From JALZKA01 sp963721645 (lineage in GTDB: Bacteria; Actinomycetota; Thermoleophilia; Solirubrobacterales; 70-9): a stretch of 64,000 nucleotides of DNA. Each line of letters opens with the position of its first letter. The first letter of the stretch is position 1. Both the position numbers and the translations under genes were made by a program. The notes below the pieces were generated by a model. That model was not told where the DNA came from. It made no database searches and saw only the letters and a program-made list of their open reading frames with translations. Below, in pieces: positions 16,437-24,482 of the stretch. The stretch covers positions 2,046,001 to 2,110,000 of the forward strand of contig CAVRJK010000002.1 in assembly GCA_963721645.1 (NCBI GenBank), in the 5' to 3' direction.

Positions 16437-17845
16437 TAAGCGCCGATCAGGCTCTGGCCGCAGACGCGGACGACGTTGCCGTTCACGCCCGCCGAGCCGG
16501 GGCTCGCGAACCAGGCGATCGCCTCCGCTACGTCGAGCGGCAGCCCGCCCTGGAGCATCGAGTTCATGCGGCGCCCCGCCTCGCGGGTGGGGACGGGCAT
16601 CGCGGCCGTCATAGCCGTCTCGATGAAGCCGGGAGCGACTGCGTTGATCGTCACACCGGCCCCGCCGACCACGGGTGCCATCGACTGGACCCGGCCGATC
16701 ACGCCGGCTTTGGAGGTCGAGTAGTTGGTCTGGCCCGCGTTGCCGGCTACTCCGGAGATCGACGAGACGCCGATCAGGCGGCCGTTGGGCCGGATGAGGC
16801 CGCGCTCCAACAGGCCGTCGTCGATTCTTTCCTGCGCCGAAAGGTTGATGTCCATGAGGAGGTCCCAAAGGTCGGCGTCCATACGCCCCAGCGTCTTGTC
16901 GCGGGTAACGCCGGCATTGTGGACGACCACGTCCACTCCCTCGTGCTCAGAGGCGAGGTGGTCCGCGATGCGCGCCGGAGCCTCGTCCTGGGTGATGTCG
17001 AGGGCAATCGCCGAGCCGCCGATCTGGCGGACCACGGCGTTGAGGTCCTCCTCGAGCGCGGGCACGTCAAGCCCGACCACGTGCGCGCCGTCGCGGGCAA
17101 GCACGTCGGCGATCGCGGCGCCGATGCCTCGCGAAGCTCCGGTCACCAGCGCGACCTTGCCGTGAAGGGGCTTGTCCCAGTCGAGCGCCGGGATCTCCGC
17201 GACGGGCTCGGTGACACGCATGACCTGGCCCGAGACGTAGGCCGAGCGCGGCGAGAGAACGAAGCGAAGGGTCGAATCGATCGCGTCCTCAGAGCCATGG
17301 TCGACCTGGATGAGCTGCGCCGACGCGCCTTTACGGACCTCCTTGCCGACGGCCCGGGTGAACCCTTCGAGCGCCCGCTGGGCGGTTGCCTCGCGCGGAG
17401 AGCCGCACGCAGACGGAATCGATCCCAAGACCACGACCCGACCCGACAGCCCGACCGAGCGGATGGTCGGGCGAAAGAACTCCCAGAGCTCTTGGAGCTC
17501 GGAAGAGTCCGTGATCCCCGTGGCGTCAAAGACCAGCGCCTTGAAGCGCGGGTCGACGCCGGCGTCGGGGTTCCATACCCCGGCGTCCAGGCCGGCGTCG
17601 CCGGCAGCAGCGCGAACTTCGCCGTCCAGCTCGGTCTTGACGCTTGCGCCCGCGCCTGCGAGAACGCGGGCAGCCGATCCGGCCAAGCGACCACCGGGAG
17701 CGGCGCCCAGGAGAACTTCGCCCTCGATCAGCGGGGCTCCCGGCTCGTAGCGGTCGAGATCCACCGGTTGGGGAAGGCCCACGTTCCCGGCGACGAAACC
17801 GCCGATCCGGCTGTTGACAACTTGCGAGTAGAGATCTTCAGGCAT
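16436..17845 (-). CDS. fabG4: High-molecular-weight 3-oxoacyl-ACP/CoA reductase FabG4-like
   Basis: A 469-residue two-domain SDR enzyme. Residues 1-220 are a flavodoxin-like, degenerate N-terminal domain characteristic of the HMwFabG type. Residues about 230-469 are the active ketoreductase with V-T-G-A-S-R-G-I-G (NADH binding), N-A-G-V-T-R-D, and the catalytic Ser...Tyr-x-x-x-Lys in S-S-I-S-G and N-Y-S-T-S-K-A. Mycobacterial FabG4 (Rv0242c, about 454 residues) reduces 3-oxoacyl-CoA with NADH. Gene order here (thiolase, FabG4, MaoC) matches the Mycobacterium locus, which supports the name. It starts with ATG eight bases after the thiolase stop and probably acts in reversible beta-oxidation or long-chain lipid supply. 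Confidence 0.88.
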   Translation of the reverse strand: MPEDLYSQVVNSRIGGFVAGNVGLPQPVDLDRYEPGAPLIEGEVLLGAAPGGRLAGSAARVLAGAGASVKTELDGEVRAAAGDAGLDAGVWNPDAGVDPRFKALVFDATGITDSSELQELWEFFRPTIRSVGLSGRVVVLGSIPSACGSPREATAQRALEGFTRAVGKEVRKGASAQLIQVDHGSEDAIDSTLRFVLSPRSAYVSGQVMRVTEPVAEIPALDWDKPLHGKVALVTGASRGIGAAIADVLARDGAHVVGLDVPALEEDLNAVVRQIGGSAIALDITQDEAPARIADHLASEHEGVDVVVHNAGVTRDKTLGRMDADLWDLLMDINLSAQERIDDGLLERGLIRPNGRLIGVSSISGVAGNAGQTNYSTSKAGVIGRVQSMAPVVGGAGVTINAVAPGFIETAMTAAMPVPTREAGRRMNSMLQGGLPLDVAEAIAWFASPGSAGVNGNVVRVCGQSLIGA

Positions 17846-17853
17846 GGGGCTCC

Positions 17854-19131
17854 TTACCTTTCGAGGATGGCGACGACGCCCTGGCCACCCGCGGCGCAGA
17901 TCGAGATCAGGCCGCGGCCCTCACCGCGCTCTGCCAGTGCCTTGGCGAGGGAGGCGACGATCCGCCCGCCCGTCGCGGCAAACGGATGGCCTGCTCCAAG
18001 CGAGCCGCCGTTCACGTTCAGCTTCGTGCGATCGATCTCGCCCAGCGGCACCTCGAGGCCGAGGCGCTGCTTGCAAAAGACCGGGTCCTCCCAGGCCTTC
18101 AGCGTGCACAAAACCTGGGCGGCAAACGCCTCGTGGATCTCGTAGAGGTCGAAGTCCTGAAGCGTCAGTCCGTTCCGCTCCAGCATCCGGGGCACGGCGT
18201 AGGCGGGTGCCATCAAGAGACCCTCCTTCTTGCCGACGTAGTCGATCGCCGCGACTTCGGCGTCGACGAAGCGGGCGAGCGGCTCGATGCCGTGGGCGGA
18301 TGCCCACTCCTCGGTGCCGAGGAGCACCGCAGACGCGCCGTCGGAGAGCGGTGTCGAGTTCCCGGCAGTCATCGTTCCGTCCTCGCCGCCGAATGCGGGG
18401 CGGAGCTTGCCGAGGCTCTCGACCGTGGCGTCGGGCCTGAGGTTCCCGTCGCGCTCGAGACCGAGATACGGGGTCACGAGGTCGTCCATGAAGCCCCGGT
18501 CGTACGCGGCCGCAAGGTGCTGGTGGCTGGTCGCTGCCAGCTCGTCCTGCTCTTCGCGGGTGAGGCCCCATTCGGCAGCCATGAGCGCGGTGTGGTCGCC
18601 CATGGAGAGTCCGGTGCGCGGCTCGGCGTTGCGGGGAAAATCGGGAACGATCTGACCCGGGCGGATCTTGGTCAGCGCCTTCAACCGATCGGTCGTCGAG
18701 CGGGCGGCGTTGGCCTCCAGAAGGATCTCGCGCAGATCGTCGTTGAGAGCGATCGGGGCGTCGGAGGTCGTGTCCGAGCCGCCGGCGATCGCGGAGTCGG
18801 CCTGGCCGAGAGCGATCTTGTTGGCAACCAGGATCGCCGCCTCGAGGCCCGTCCCGCACGCCTGCCCCACGTCGAACGCGGGGGTCTCGGGCGCCAGTTG
18901 CGTTCCAAGCACGGCCTCACGGGTGAGGTTGATGTCGCGGGCGTGCTTCAAGACCGCCCCTCCCGCCACCTCGCCCAGACGCTCACCTTGGAGCCCGTGC
19001 TGCGAGGCCACGCCGTCGATGACGGTCGTCAGCATGTCCTGGTTGGAAGCTTTCGCGTACTGGGCGTTCGAGCGAGCGAAGGGAATGCGGTTCCCTCCAA
19101 GTACGTATGCGGCGCGTGTCTTATCGGTCAC
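17854..19131 (-). CDS. fadA2: Acetyl-CoA acetyltransferase / 3-ketoacyl-CoA thiolase (FadA2-like)
   Basis: A thiolase of about 425 residues that cleaves 3-ketoacyl-CoA to acetyl-CoA and a shortened acyl-CoA. The nucleophilic cysteine is in G-Q-A-C-G-T-G (C92 from the chosen start). The second catalytic set is N-V-N-G-G-S-L-G-A-G-H-P (His) and the C-terminal S-I-C-A-A-G-G-Q-G (acid/base Cys). The GTG at 19131 is preferred because AAAGGAA lies about eight bases upstream; the frame is open further upstream, but only through a cluster of GGGGCCAGACCC repeats. It sits between an acyl-CoA dehydrogenase and FabG4, parallel to the mycobacterial fadE5/fadA2/fabG4/htdX region. Confidence 0.9.
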   Translation of the reverse strand: MTDKTRAAYVLGGNRIPFARSNAQYAKASNQDMLTTVIDGVASQHGLQGERLGEVAGGAVLKHARDINLTREAVLGTQLAPETPAFDVGQACGTGLEAAILVANKIALGQADSAIAGGSDTTSDAPIALNDDLREILLEANAARSTTDRLKALTKIRPGQIVPDFPRNAEPRTGLSMGDHTALMAAEWGLTREEQDELAATSHQHLAAAYDRGFMDDLVTPYLGLERDGNLRPDATVESLGKLRPAFGGEDGTMTAGNSTPLSDGASAVLLGTEEWASAHGIEPLARFVDAEVAAIDYVGKKEGLLMAPAYAVPRMLERNGLTLQDFDLYEIHEAFAAQVLCTLKAWEDPVFCKQRLGLEVPLGEIDRTKLNVNGGSLGAGHPFAATGGRIVASLAKALAERGEGRGLISICAAGGQGVVAILER

Positions 19132-19153
19132 GGACGGAGTTCCTTTCGTATCA

Positions 19154-19196
19154 AGGGGCCAGACCCGGGGCCAGACCCCACGGAGGGGCCAGACCC
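19154..19196. repeat. Triplicate GGGGCCAGACCC repeat upstream of fadA2
   Basis: Three close copies of GGGGCCAGACCC at about 19155, 19167 and 19185, two in direct tandem and the third after a short spacer. They fill the space between the acyl-CoA dehydrogenase stop (19207) and the fadA2 ribosome site. The core is a variant of the GGGGTCAGGCACC / GGGGTCTGACCCC family seen at 2.7, 3.7 and 16.3 kb. Confidence 0.75.
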
Positions 19197-19206
19197 TCAC
19201 AAACCG

Positions 19207-20418
19207 CTAACGAAGGTCGGCGGAGGTCTTGTTCAAAAGCATGCGGGCGATGATGAGCTGCTGGATTTGCTGCGTGCCCTCGAAGATGTCGAGGATCTTT
19301 GCGTCCCTCGCCCACTTTTCGAGCAGCTCGGACTCGTCGTAGCCGACCGAGCCGCAAAGCTCGATGCACCGCAGCGCGATATCCGTGCCGGCGCGGCCCG
19401 CCTTCGCCTTCGCGTACGAGGCGTGGAGCGAGTTGGGCTTCGAGTTGTCCGCCATCCACGCCGCCTCCATCATCAAGAGGCGCGCGGCCTCGAGATCGGA
19501 CTCGAGCTCGATCAGCGTCGCTGCGGCCGCGGGCTGGGTGTGGACCGGGCGGTCGTAGTCAGGCTCAATGCCCTCCTCGGCGAGCAGCTCGCGGGTGAAG
19601 TCGATCGACGCCTTGGCCACTCCAACGGCCATGGCGGCCACGAGCGGCCGGGTGTTGTCGAACGTCTTCATGACGCCGGCGAACGAGCGCTTGGTGTCGA
19701 TGTCCGGGCTGCCGAGGAGGTCCTCCTTCGGCACACGGCAGTTCTCGAGGCGGAAAGCGGCGGTGTCAGACGCGCGGATGCCGAGCTTGTGCTCAAGGCG
19801 GTCAAGGATCATGCCCGGGTTCGAGCGCTCGACGACAAAGGACTTGATCGCCGCGCGGCCCTGCTCACGGTCGAGTGTCGCCCAGACGACGACCAACTCG
19901 GCCCGCTCGCCCGCCGTGACGTAGATCTTCTCGCCGTTCAGGACGTACTCGTCGCCATCGAGCGTCGCGGTCGTTCGGATAGACGCCGAGTCCGAGCCCG
20001 ACTCGGGCTCGGTGATCGCCATCGCGGCCCAGCTGCCCTCGTAGCGCAGGAGCTGCTCCTCGTTGGCGACCGCGGCGATTGCCGCGTTGCCGAGACCCTG
20101 GCGGGGCATCGAAAGCACGAGGCCCACGTCGCCCCAGCACGTCTCCATGACGCCGAGCGCCGAGGACATGTTGGTGCCGTTGCGATTGCCGGTCTCTTTG
20201 GACTTCGAAGCGCTGACGCCCGCGGCGCCGGCGCCGCTTGAAGCGCCGGAGTCGTTCATGCCGTCGATCAGGGCGGCGAGCATGTCTAGCTCCTTCGGGT
20301 ACTCGTGCTCCAAAACGTCGTACTTGCGAGAGATCGGTCGCAGGACTTCGAGCGCGACCTGGTGGGCCTGCTCGGAGAGGACCTTGAACTTCTTGGGTGT
20401 TTCGAGATTGATCGGCAT
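19207..20418 (-). CDS. Acyl-CoA dehydrogenase
   Basis: A 403-residue FAD enzyme performing the first, alpha-beta dehydrogenation step of fatty-acid beta-oxidation. Family signatures are M-A-I-T-E-P-E-S-G-S-D-S (FAD and substrate binding), N-G-E-K-I-Y-V-T-A-G (the usual K-x-W/Y-I-T-N/S region), and the C-terminal I-F-E-G-T-Q-Q-I-Q whose Glu is the probable catalytic base. A family-unusual N-terminal helical segment carries E-Y-P-K-E-L-D-M-L. Residues 55-80 contain a Gly/Ala/Ser-rich stretch. It is transcribed after the second dehydrogenase gene and before fadA2, so the whole group is probably one operon. Confidence 0.9.
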   Translation of the reverse strand: MPINLETPKKFKVLSEQAHQVALEVLRPISRKYDVLEHEYPKELDMLAALIDGMNDSGASSGAGAAGVSASKSKETGNRNGTNMSSALGVMETCWGDVGLVLSMPRQGLGNAAIAAVANEEQLLRYEGSWAAMAITEPESGSDSASIRTTATLDGDEYVLNGEKIYVTAGERAELVVVWATLDREQGRAAIKSFVVERSNPGMILDRLEHKLGIRASDTAAFRLENCRVPKEDLLGSPDIDTKRSFAGVMKTFDNTRPLVAAMAVGVAKASIDFTRELLAEEGIEPDYDRPVHTQPAAAATLIELESDLEAARLLMMEAAWMADNSKPNSLHASYAKAKAGRAGTDIALRCIELCGSVGYDESELLEKWARDAKILDIFEGTQQIQQLIIARMLLNKTSADLR

Positions 20419-20470
20419 ATCTAGAGACCTCCACCAGCATTCATGCTTGTTTCGCAGCTAAAGCAACTCA

Positions 20471-21784
20471 TCAGACCAGTAGCCCTCCTTCGAGGACACC
20501 GGCGGCTCGCAAGTCGCGATACCAGCGCTCGACCGGGTGTTCCTTGATGTAGCCGTGGCCGCCCAGGAGCTGGACGCCGTCGGAGCCGATCTGCATGCCC
20601 TTCTGGGCGACGATGCGGCGAGCCAGCGCCGACTCGCGGGAGTAATCGAGACCCTGGTCGACGCGGCTCGCAGCACGCAGCATCACGAGACGCATGCCCT
20701 CGAGCTCGGTCGCCATGTCGGCAACCTTGAAAGCGACGGCTTGGCGGTGGGAGATCGGCTCGCCGAAAGCGATCCGCTCGTTCACATACGGGATGACGTA
20801 GTCGACGACCGCCTGCGCGGTTCCGACCGCGAGTGCCGCCCAGGCGATGCGCCCGAGACGGATGCAGTCCGCGTAGATGTCCGGGCTTCCTTCGCCCAGA
20901 AGCGCCTCGGCAGGAACCTCGACGCCGTCGAGCTTCAGGTTCGAAGTGGCGGCTGCGCGAATACCCATGGCGGGCTTGGCCTCCACCAGAACGCCATCGG
21001 TGGCGGCCTCGACGATGAAGAGAGCCGGCCGGTCGTCGAGCGTGGCGCCGACGACGAAGAGCTCGGAGTCGGCACCGCGAGCGACCAGCGCCTTCTCGCC
21101 CTCGAGCTTGAAGCCGTTGTCCGTGCGGGTAGCCGTGGTCTTCAGCTCGAAAGGGTCGAAGAGCCCTCGCGGCTCTTGGATCGCGAGGGCCGCCGCGGGC
21201 ACGTCCTCACCGATCAGCGCCGGTAGGTAGGTGCCCTGTTGACCCGAGTCGCCCCATAGGCCGATCGCGGTGGCGACCGCTGCCGGTGAGAGGGCGGCCA
21301 CGGCAAGTCCCATGTCGCCGCGCCCGAGAGCCTCGGTGACGAGCGCGGAGGTCACGGCAGAGCGCTCGGAAACGGCGCCGCCGAGCTCTTCGGGCACGCC
21401 GAGCATCGAGATTCCAAGATCGTTGGCCTGGCCCATCAGCTCCGGAGGCGGCTCGCAAGCCGAGTCAGCTTCGAGCGCCGCCTTGCGGAAGTGCTTTTGC
21501 GCAAACTCGCCGACGGTCTCGCGCATCATCGCCTGCTCGTCGTCGGGCGTGAGGTCGAAGAGGTCAGAGCGCACGCCGGTTTTCTGGCGTGCGGGGGTGC
21601 CGTTCCGCGAAACCTTCGAGAAGGTCCGGCCGGCCGCGCCGGCGGCGCGGAAACCGCCCTTGGTAGCTCCGTTCACGACGCGCTCGGCGCGTTCGCGCAG
21701 CCCGAGGCGGTCGAGTACGTCGCTGCCGGCGAGTGAAGTCAGCGCCCGGAGTCCGAGGGCCATTCCTTTGTCAGCTACAGCCAA
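20471..21784 (-). CDS. Acyl-CoA dehydrogenase family protein with an N-terminal extension
   Basis: A second FAD-dependent dehydrogenase, 437 residues from a TTG at 21784 that has AGGAAAGG eight bases upstream; the frame is open to 21835. About 75 N-terminal residues form a basic, alanine-rich extension before the typical D-D-E-Q-A-M-M-R-E-T-V-G-E-F-A start of the domain. Later marks are A-I-Q-E-P, G-E-K-A-L-V, and the C-terminal G-G-H-G-Y-I-K-E-H-P-V-E-R-W-Y-R-D. The last motif, L-E-G-G instead of E-G-T, differs from its neighbour. Pairing of two non-identical dehydrogenases suggests a heteromer, as in actinobacterial FadE pairs, but this is inference. It is the first gene of the fatty-acid operon. 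Confidence 0.85.
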   Translation of the reverse strand: MAVADKGMALGLRALTSLAGSDVLDRLGLRERAERVVNGATKGGFRAAGAAGRTFSKVSRNGTPARQKTGVRSDLFDLTPDDEQAMMRETVGEFAQKHFRKAALEADSACEPPPELMGQANDLGISMLGVPEELGGAVSERSAVTSALVTEALGRGDMGLAVAALSPAAVATAIGLWGDSGQQGTYLPALIGEDVPAAALAIQEPRGLFDPFELKTTATRTDNGFKLEGEKALVARGADSELFVVGATLDDRPALFIVEAATDGVLVEAKPAMGIRAAATSNLKLDGVEVPAEALLGEGSPDIYADCIRLGRIAWAALAVGTAQAVVDYVIPYVNERIAFGEPISHRQAVAFKVADMATELEGMRLVMLRAASRVDQGLDYSRESALARRIVAQKGMQIGSDGVQLLGGHGYIKEHPVERWYRDLRAAGVLEGGLLV

Positions 21785-21800
21785 GAGAGAACCTTTCCTA

Positions 21801-21810
21801 CTACCGGTAG
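21801..21810. promoter_or_regulatory. Operator-like palindrome CTACCGGTAG upstream of the fatty-acid operon
   Basis: A perfect 10-base palindrome, 16 bases upstream of the chosen TTG start of the first acyl-CoA dehydrogenase gene. Position and symmetry fit a TetR-family repressor site controlling the operon, a common arrangement for actinobacterial beta-oxidation genes. No regulator gene is encoded in the window. Confidence 0.4.
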
Positions 21811-21938
21811 GTTTTGGGGAAGCCGATCGTAGCAACGCCTGGGCCTAACCCGCGTAGGATGCGGCTTTCCGACTCACGCGCCACCGAGGTGGCGACGCGC
21901 CAGATTTTTCCCGAGCCATCGAAACCGAGGGGTACCAC

Positions 21939-22814
21939 TTGTCGTTCAAGCGTCTGTTCTTCGTCCTCAGCCTCATCGCCGCCATGGGTGTGGTCGTCGC
22001 CGGATGCGGCGATGACGACGACTCTTCCGGGTCGGGCACCGAGGAGACGGTGAGCGTCTCGCCCGAGGACTGCACGCCCGACCAGCTCGACACGTTCGCG
22101 CCGGACACGCTTACGGTCGCGACCGACGATCCGGCCTTCCCGCCCTACTTCGAGGACGACGATCCGACCAATGGCGAGGGCTTCGAGTCCGCGGTCGCCT
22201 ATGCGATCGCCGATGAGCTCGGCTACTCGGAAGACCAGGTCGAGTGGGTCAAGGAGCCGTTCAACCGCTCGTATGCCCCTGGCGAGAAGGACTACGACTT
22301 CGATGTCAACCAGATCTCGATCACGCCGAAGCGCGCGGAGGCCGTGGACTTCTCCTCCCCGTATTACGAGGCAAAGCAGGCGGTCGTGGCCCTCAAGGGT
22401 TCCCCCGCCGCCGGGGCCACCTCGCTCGCCGACGTCGCCGACGCAGACATCGGCGTCCAGATCGGCACCACGAGCCTTGATGCGGTCAACACCGTGATCC
22501 AGCCGAGCTCCGACGCGCAGGTGTTCGACACATCCAACGACGTCGTCTCAGCGCTCAAGAACGAGCAGGTCGATGCGGTCGTCGTCGACGTCCCGACGGC
22601 GTTCTTTTTGACTGCGGTGCAGGTGACCGATGCGGAGATCGTCGGTCAGTTCGCCGGCCCCGAGGGTGACGAGTTCGGAGCGCTCCTCGAGAAGGACTCG
22701 CCGCTCACGCCCTGCGTCTCGCAGGCCGTTGACACGCTCAGCGAGTCCGGCGAGCTCGCCGAGATCGAAGAACAGTGGCTGAGCGCGGCTCAGGACGCCC
22801 CGATCCTGGAGTAG
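21939..22814 (+). CDS. Amino-acid ABC transporter substrate-binding lipoprotein
   Basis: A 291-residue family-3 solute-binding protein. The signal peptide ends in V-V-A-G-C, with the lipidated cysteine at residue 23, followed by an acidic linker (G-D-D-D-D-S). The mature domain shows F-P-P-Y-F near its start, G-F-E-S-A-V-A-Y-A-I-A and D-V-N-Q-I-S-I-T-P-K-R-A, the usual polar amino-acid-binding pattern (I-x-x-T-x-x-R). The start is TTG at 21939, supported by GAGGGG seven bases upstream. It is transcribed divergently from the fatty-acid operon and forms a three-gene importer with the permease and ATPase that follow. Substrate specificity (polar amino acid) is inferred. Confidence 0.88.
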   Translation: MSFKRLFFVLSLIAAMGVVVAGCGDDDDSSGSGTEETVSVSPEDCTPDQLDTFAPDTLTVATDDPAFPPYFEDDDPTNGEGFESAVAYAIADELGYSEDQVEWVKEPFNRSYAPGEKDYDFDVNQISITPKRAEAVDFSSPYYEAKQAVVALKGSPAAGATSLADVADADIGVQIGTTSLDAVNTVIQPSSDAQVFDTSNDVVSALKNEQVDAVVVDVPTAFFLTAVQVTDAEIVGQFAGPEGDEFGALLEKDSPLTPCVSQAVDTLSESGELAEIEEQWLSAAQDAPILE

Positions 22815-23647
22815 CACCCGCCGGCACGGGACGGGACCGCCGCGCAGAGCGCGAGGCCGTCCGGCGTGCACGCGCGCGCCGCGGCACCGCGATCGCGGCC
22901 CTCTCGACGATTGTCGTCCTCGGCGGCCTGACGGCGCTGATCCTCACCAGCCCCGGCTGGGACGACGTTCAGCGCACGTTCTTCAGCCCGGACGACTTCA
23001 CTGCGATCTTTCCCGACGTCCTCAAGGCGTTCTGGCTGGACATCAGGATCTTCATGGTCGTCGAGGTCGTCGTGCTGGTGCTCGGCTTGGTCGTTGCGAT
23101 GGCGCGCCTGGCCAAGGCGCCGGCGCTGTTTCCGCTCCGCATCGTCGCCGTCGTCTACACGGACGTGTTTCGCGGCGTCCCGACGATCCTCCTCATCTAC
23201 CTCATCGGCTTCGGCATCCCGGCCCTCGACATACAGGGCCTCCCCACCGAGCCGGTCGTACTGGGTGGGATCGCGCTCGCTCTCTCATACGGCGCGTACG
23301 TGGCCGAGGTGTACCGCGCCGGCTTGCGCTCGATCCACCCGGGCCAGCGCGAAGCGGCACTCTCGGTGGGTCTGACCGAGCATCAGGCGATGCGGCACGT
23401 GGTCCTCCCCCAAGCCGTCCGGCGCGTCGGCCCGCCGCTCCTGAACGACTTCATCGCCCTCCAAAAGGACGTGGCCCTGATCTCGATCCTGGGTGTCGCA
23501 GGTGAAGCCTTCAGGGTCGCGCAGATCGAGGCGCAGTCGAGCTTCAACTACACGCCGCTCCTGGCCGCGGCACTCTTGTACCTGTGCATCACCATCCCCA
23601 TGGCACGCCTCCTCGACTGGTGGGACGCGCCTGAGAGGGCCCGCTGA
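22775..23647 (+). CDS. Amino-acid ABC transporter permease (HisM/GlnP type)
   Basis: A 290-residue inner-membrane permease with five or so transmembrane helices. It has T-D-V-F-R-G-V-P-T-I-L-L-I-Y, A-L-S-Y-G-A-Y-V-A-E-V-Y-R-A-G-L-R-S-I-H-P-G-Q and Q-A-V-R-R-V-G-P-P-L-L-N-D-F-I, all classical for the His/Glu/Gln permease family including the E-A-A-like loop that contacts the ATPase. A basic Arg-rich N-terminus of about 35 residues precedes the first helix. The GTG at 22775 overlaps the binding-protein gene by 40 bases; no better in-frame start lies before the first helix. Only one permease gene is present, so a homodimer is likely. Confidence 0.88.
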   Translation: MAERGSGRPDPGVAPAGTGRDRRAEREAVRRARARRGTAIAALSTIVVLGGLTALILTSPGWDDVQRTFFSPDDFTAIFPDVLKAFWLDIRIFMVVEVVVLVLGLVVAMARLAKAPALFPLRIVAVVYTDVFRGVPTILLIYLIGFGIPALDIQGLPTEPVVLGGIALALSYGAYVAEVYRAGLRSIHPGQREAALSVGLTEHQAMRHVVLPQAVRRVGPPLLNDFIALQKDVALISILGVAGEAFRVAQIEAQSSFNYTPLLAAALLYLCITIPMARLLDWWDAPERAR

Positions 23648-24396
23648 TGAGCGCTCACGTGATCGAGATCCGCGGCGTGACCAAGTCGTTCGGCGAGCTC
23701 GAAGTCCTGAAGGGCGTCGACCTGGAAGTGGCCGAGCACGAGGCCGTGGCGCTGATCGGCGCATCAGGCTCGGGCAAGTCCACGCTTTTGCGCTGCATCG
23801 ACCTTCTGGAGGACATCGACGACGGCGACATCTTCTTAGACGGCGAGGTCATCACCGACCCCTCGGTCGACACGGTCGGCGTCAGGCGAAAGCTCGGCGT
23901 CGTATTTCAGGCCTACAACCTCTTTCCCCATTTGAACGTGATGGAGAACGTGATCCTCGGCCGCGTCCGCGCCGGCGGGATCGGGCGCGGCGAGGCCGAA
24001 GAGCAGGCTCTCCAGTTGCTCGCGCGCTTTGGGCTGGAAGGGCGCGAGGAGGAGCGTCCGGAGAACCTCTCCGGCGGGCAGCAGCAACGCGTCGCGCTCG
24101 TCCGCGCCTTTGCCGCTCGGCCCAGAGCCATGCTGCTCGACGAGGTGACCTCGGCCCTCGACCCCGAGCTCGTCGGCGAGGTCCTGCGCGCCGTACGCGA
24201 CCTGCGCTCCGAGGGCGTGACGATGCTTCTTGCCACACACGAGATGGGTTTCGCGAAGGAAGTCGCCGACCGCGTCGGCTTCCTCCACGAGGGCAAGCTG
24301 ATCGAGATCGGCCCACCGGCACAGCTGCTCGAGGACCCGCAACAACCCGAGACGAAGAAGTTCCTCAGGCGCCTCCTGGAGGCCGGCCGGGCCTGA
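23647..24396 (+). CDS. Amino-acid ABC transporter ATP-binding protein
   Basis: A 249-residue ATPase powering the amino-acid importer. It has Walker A G-A-S-G-S-G-K-S-T, a Q-loop in V-F-Q-A-Y-N-L-F-P-H, signature L-S-G-G-Q-Q-Q-R-V-A, Walker B A-M-L-L-D-E-V-T-S-A-L-D and the switch histidine in L-A-T-H-E-M-G-F. The Walker B form D-E-V-T-S-A-L-D and the N-L-F-P-H loop are characteristic of the GlnQ/HisP group. The ATG at 23647 overlaps the permease stop as TGATG. It is the last gene of the three-gene operon and is followed by a GC-rich stem-loop. Confidence 0.93.
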   Translation: MSAHVIEIRGVTKSFGELEVLKGVDLEVAEHEAVALIGASGSGKSTLLRCIDLLEDIDDGDIFLDGEVITDPSVDTVGVRRKLGVVFQAYNLFPHLNVMENVILGRVRAGGIGRGEAEEQALQLLARFGLEGREEERPENLSGGQQQRVALVRAFAARPRAMLLDEVTSALDPELVGEVLRAVRDLRSEGVTMLLATHEMGFAKEVADRVGFLHEGKLIEIGPPAQLLEDPQQPETKKFLRRLLEAGRA

Positions 24397-24425
24397 GCGC
24401 CCATCCCTTGATGGGGTGGCGCCTC

Positions 24426-24444
24426 GGTTGCGCGCAGCGCAACC
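24426..24444. terminator. GC-rich stem-loop between convergent genes
   Basis: A perfect 8-base-pair stem, GGTTGCGC/GCGCAACC, with a three-base GCA loop, sits midway between the amino-acid ATPase gene and the convergent small-protein gene. There is no T tract on either side, so it is at best a weak bidirectional terminator or a processing stop. Confidence 0.4.
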
Positions 24445-24482
24445 CGTGCGCCACTGGCGATGGACCTCGGCGCGGGGTGCCT

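Noticed and set aside
16331..19196. Insertion sequence remnants near the fatty-acid block
   Set aside because: Only short repeats are present; no transposase coding sequence, no target duplication around a larger element.
17986..20241. Long plus-strand open frame of about 750 codons opposite fadA2 and the acyl-CoA dehydrogenase
   Set aside because: It is the antisense shadow of two well-recognised genes with strong motifs; GC-rich codon bias keeps the opposite frame open. No domain can be read in it.
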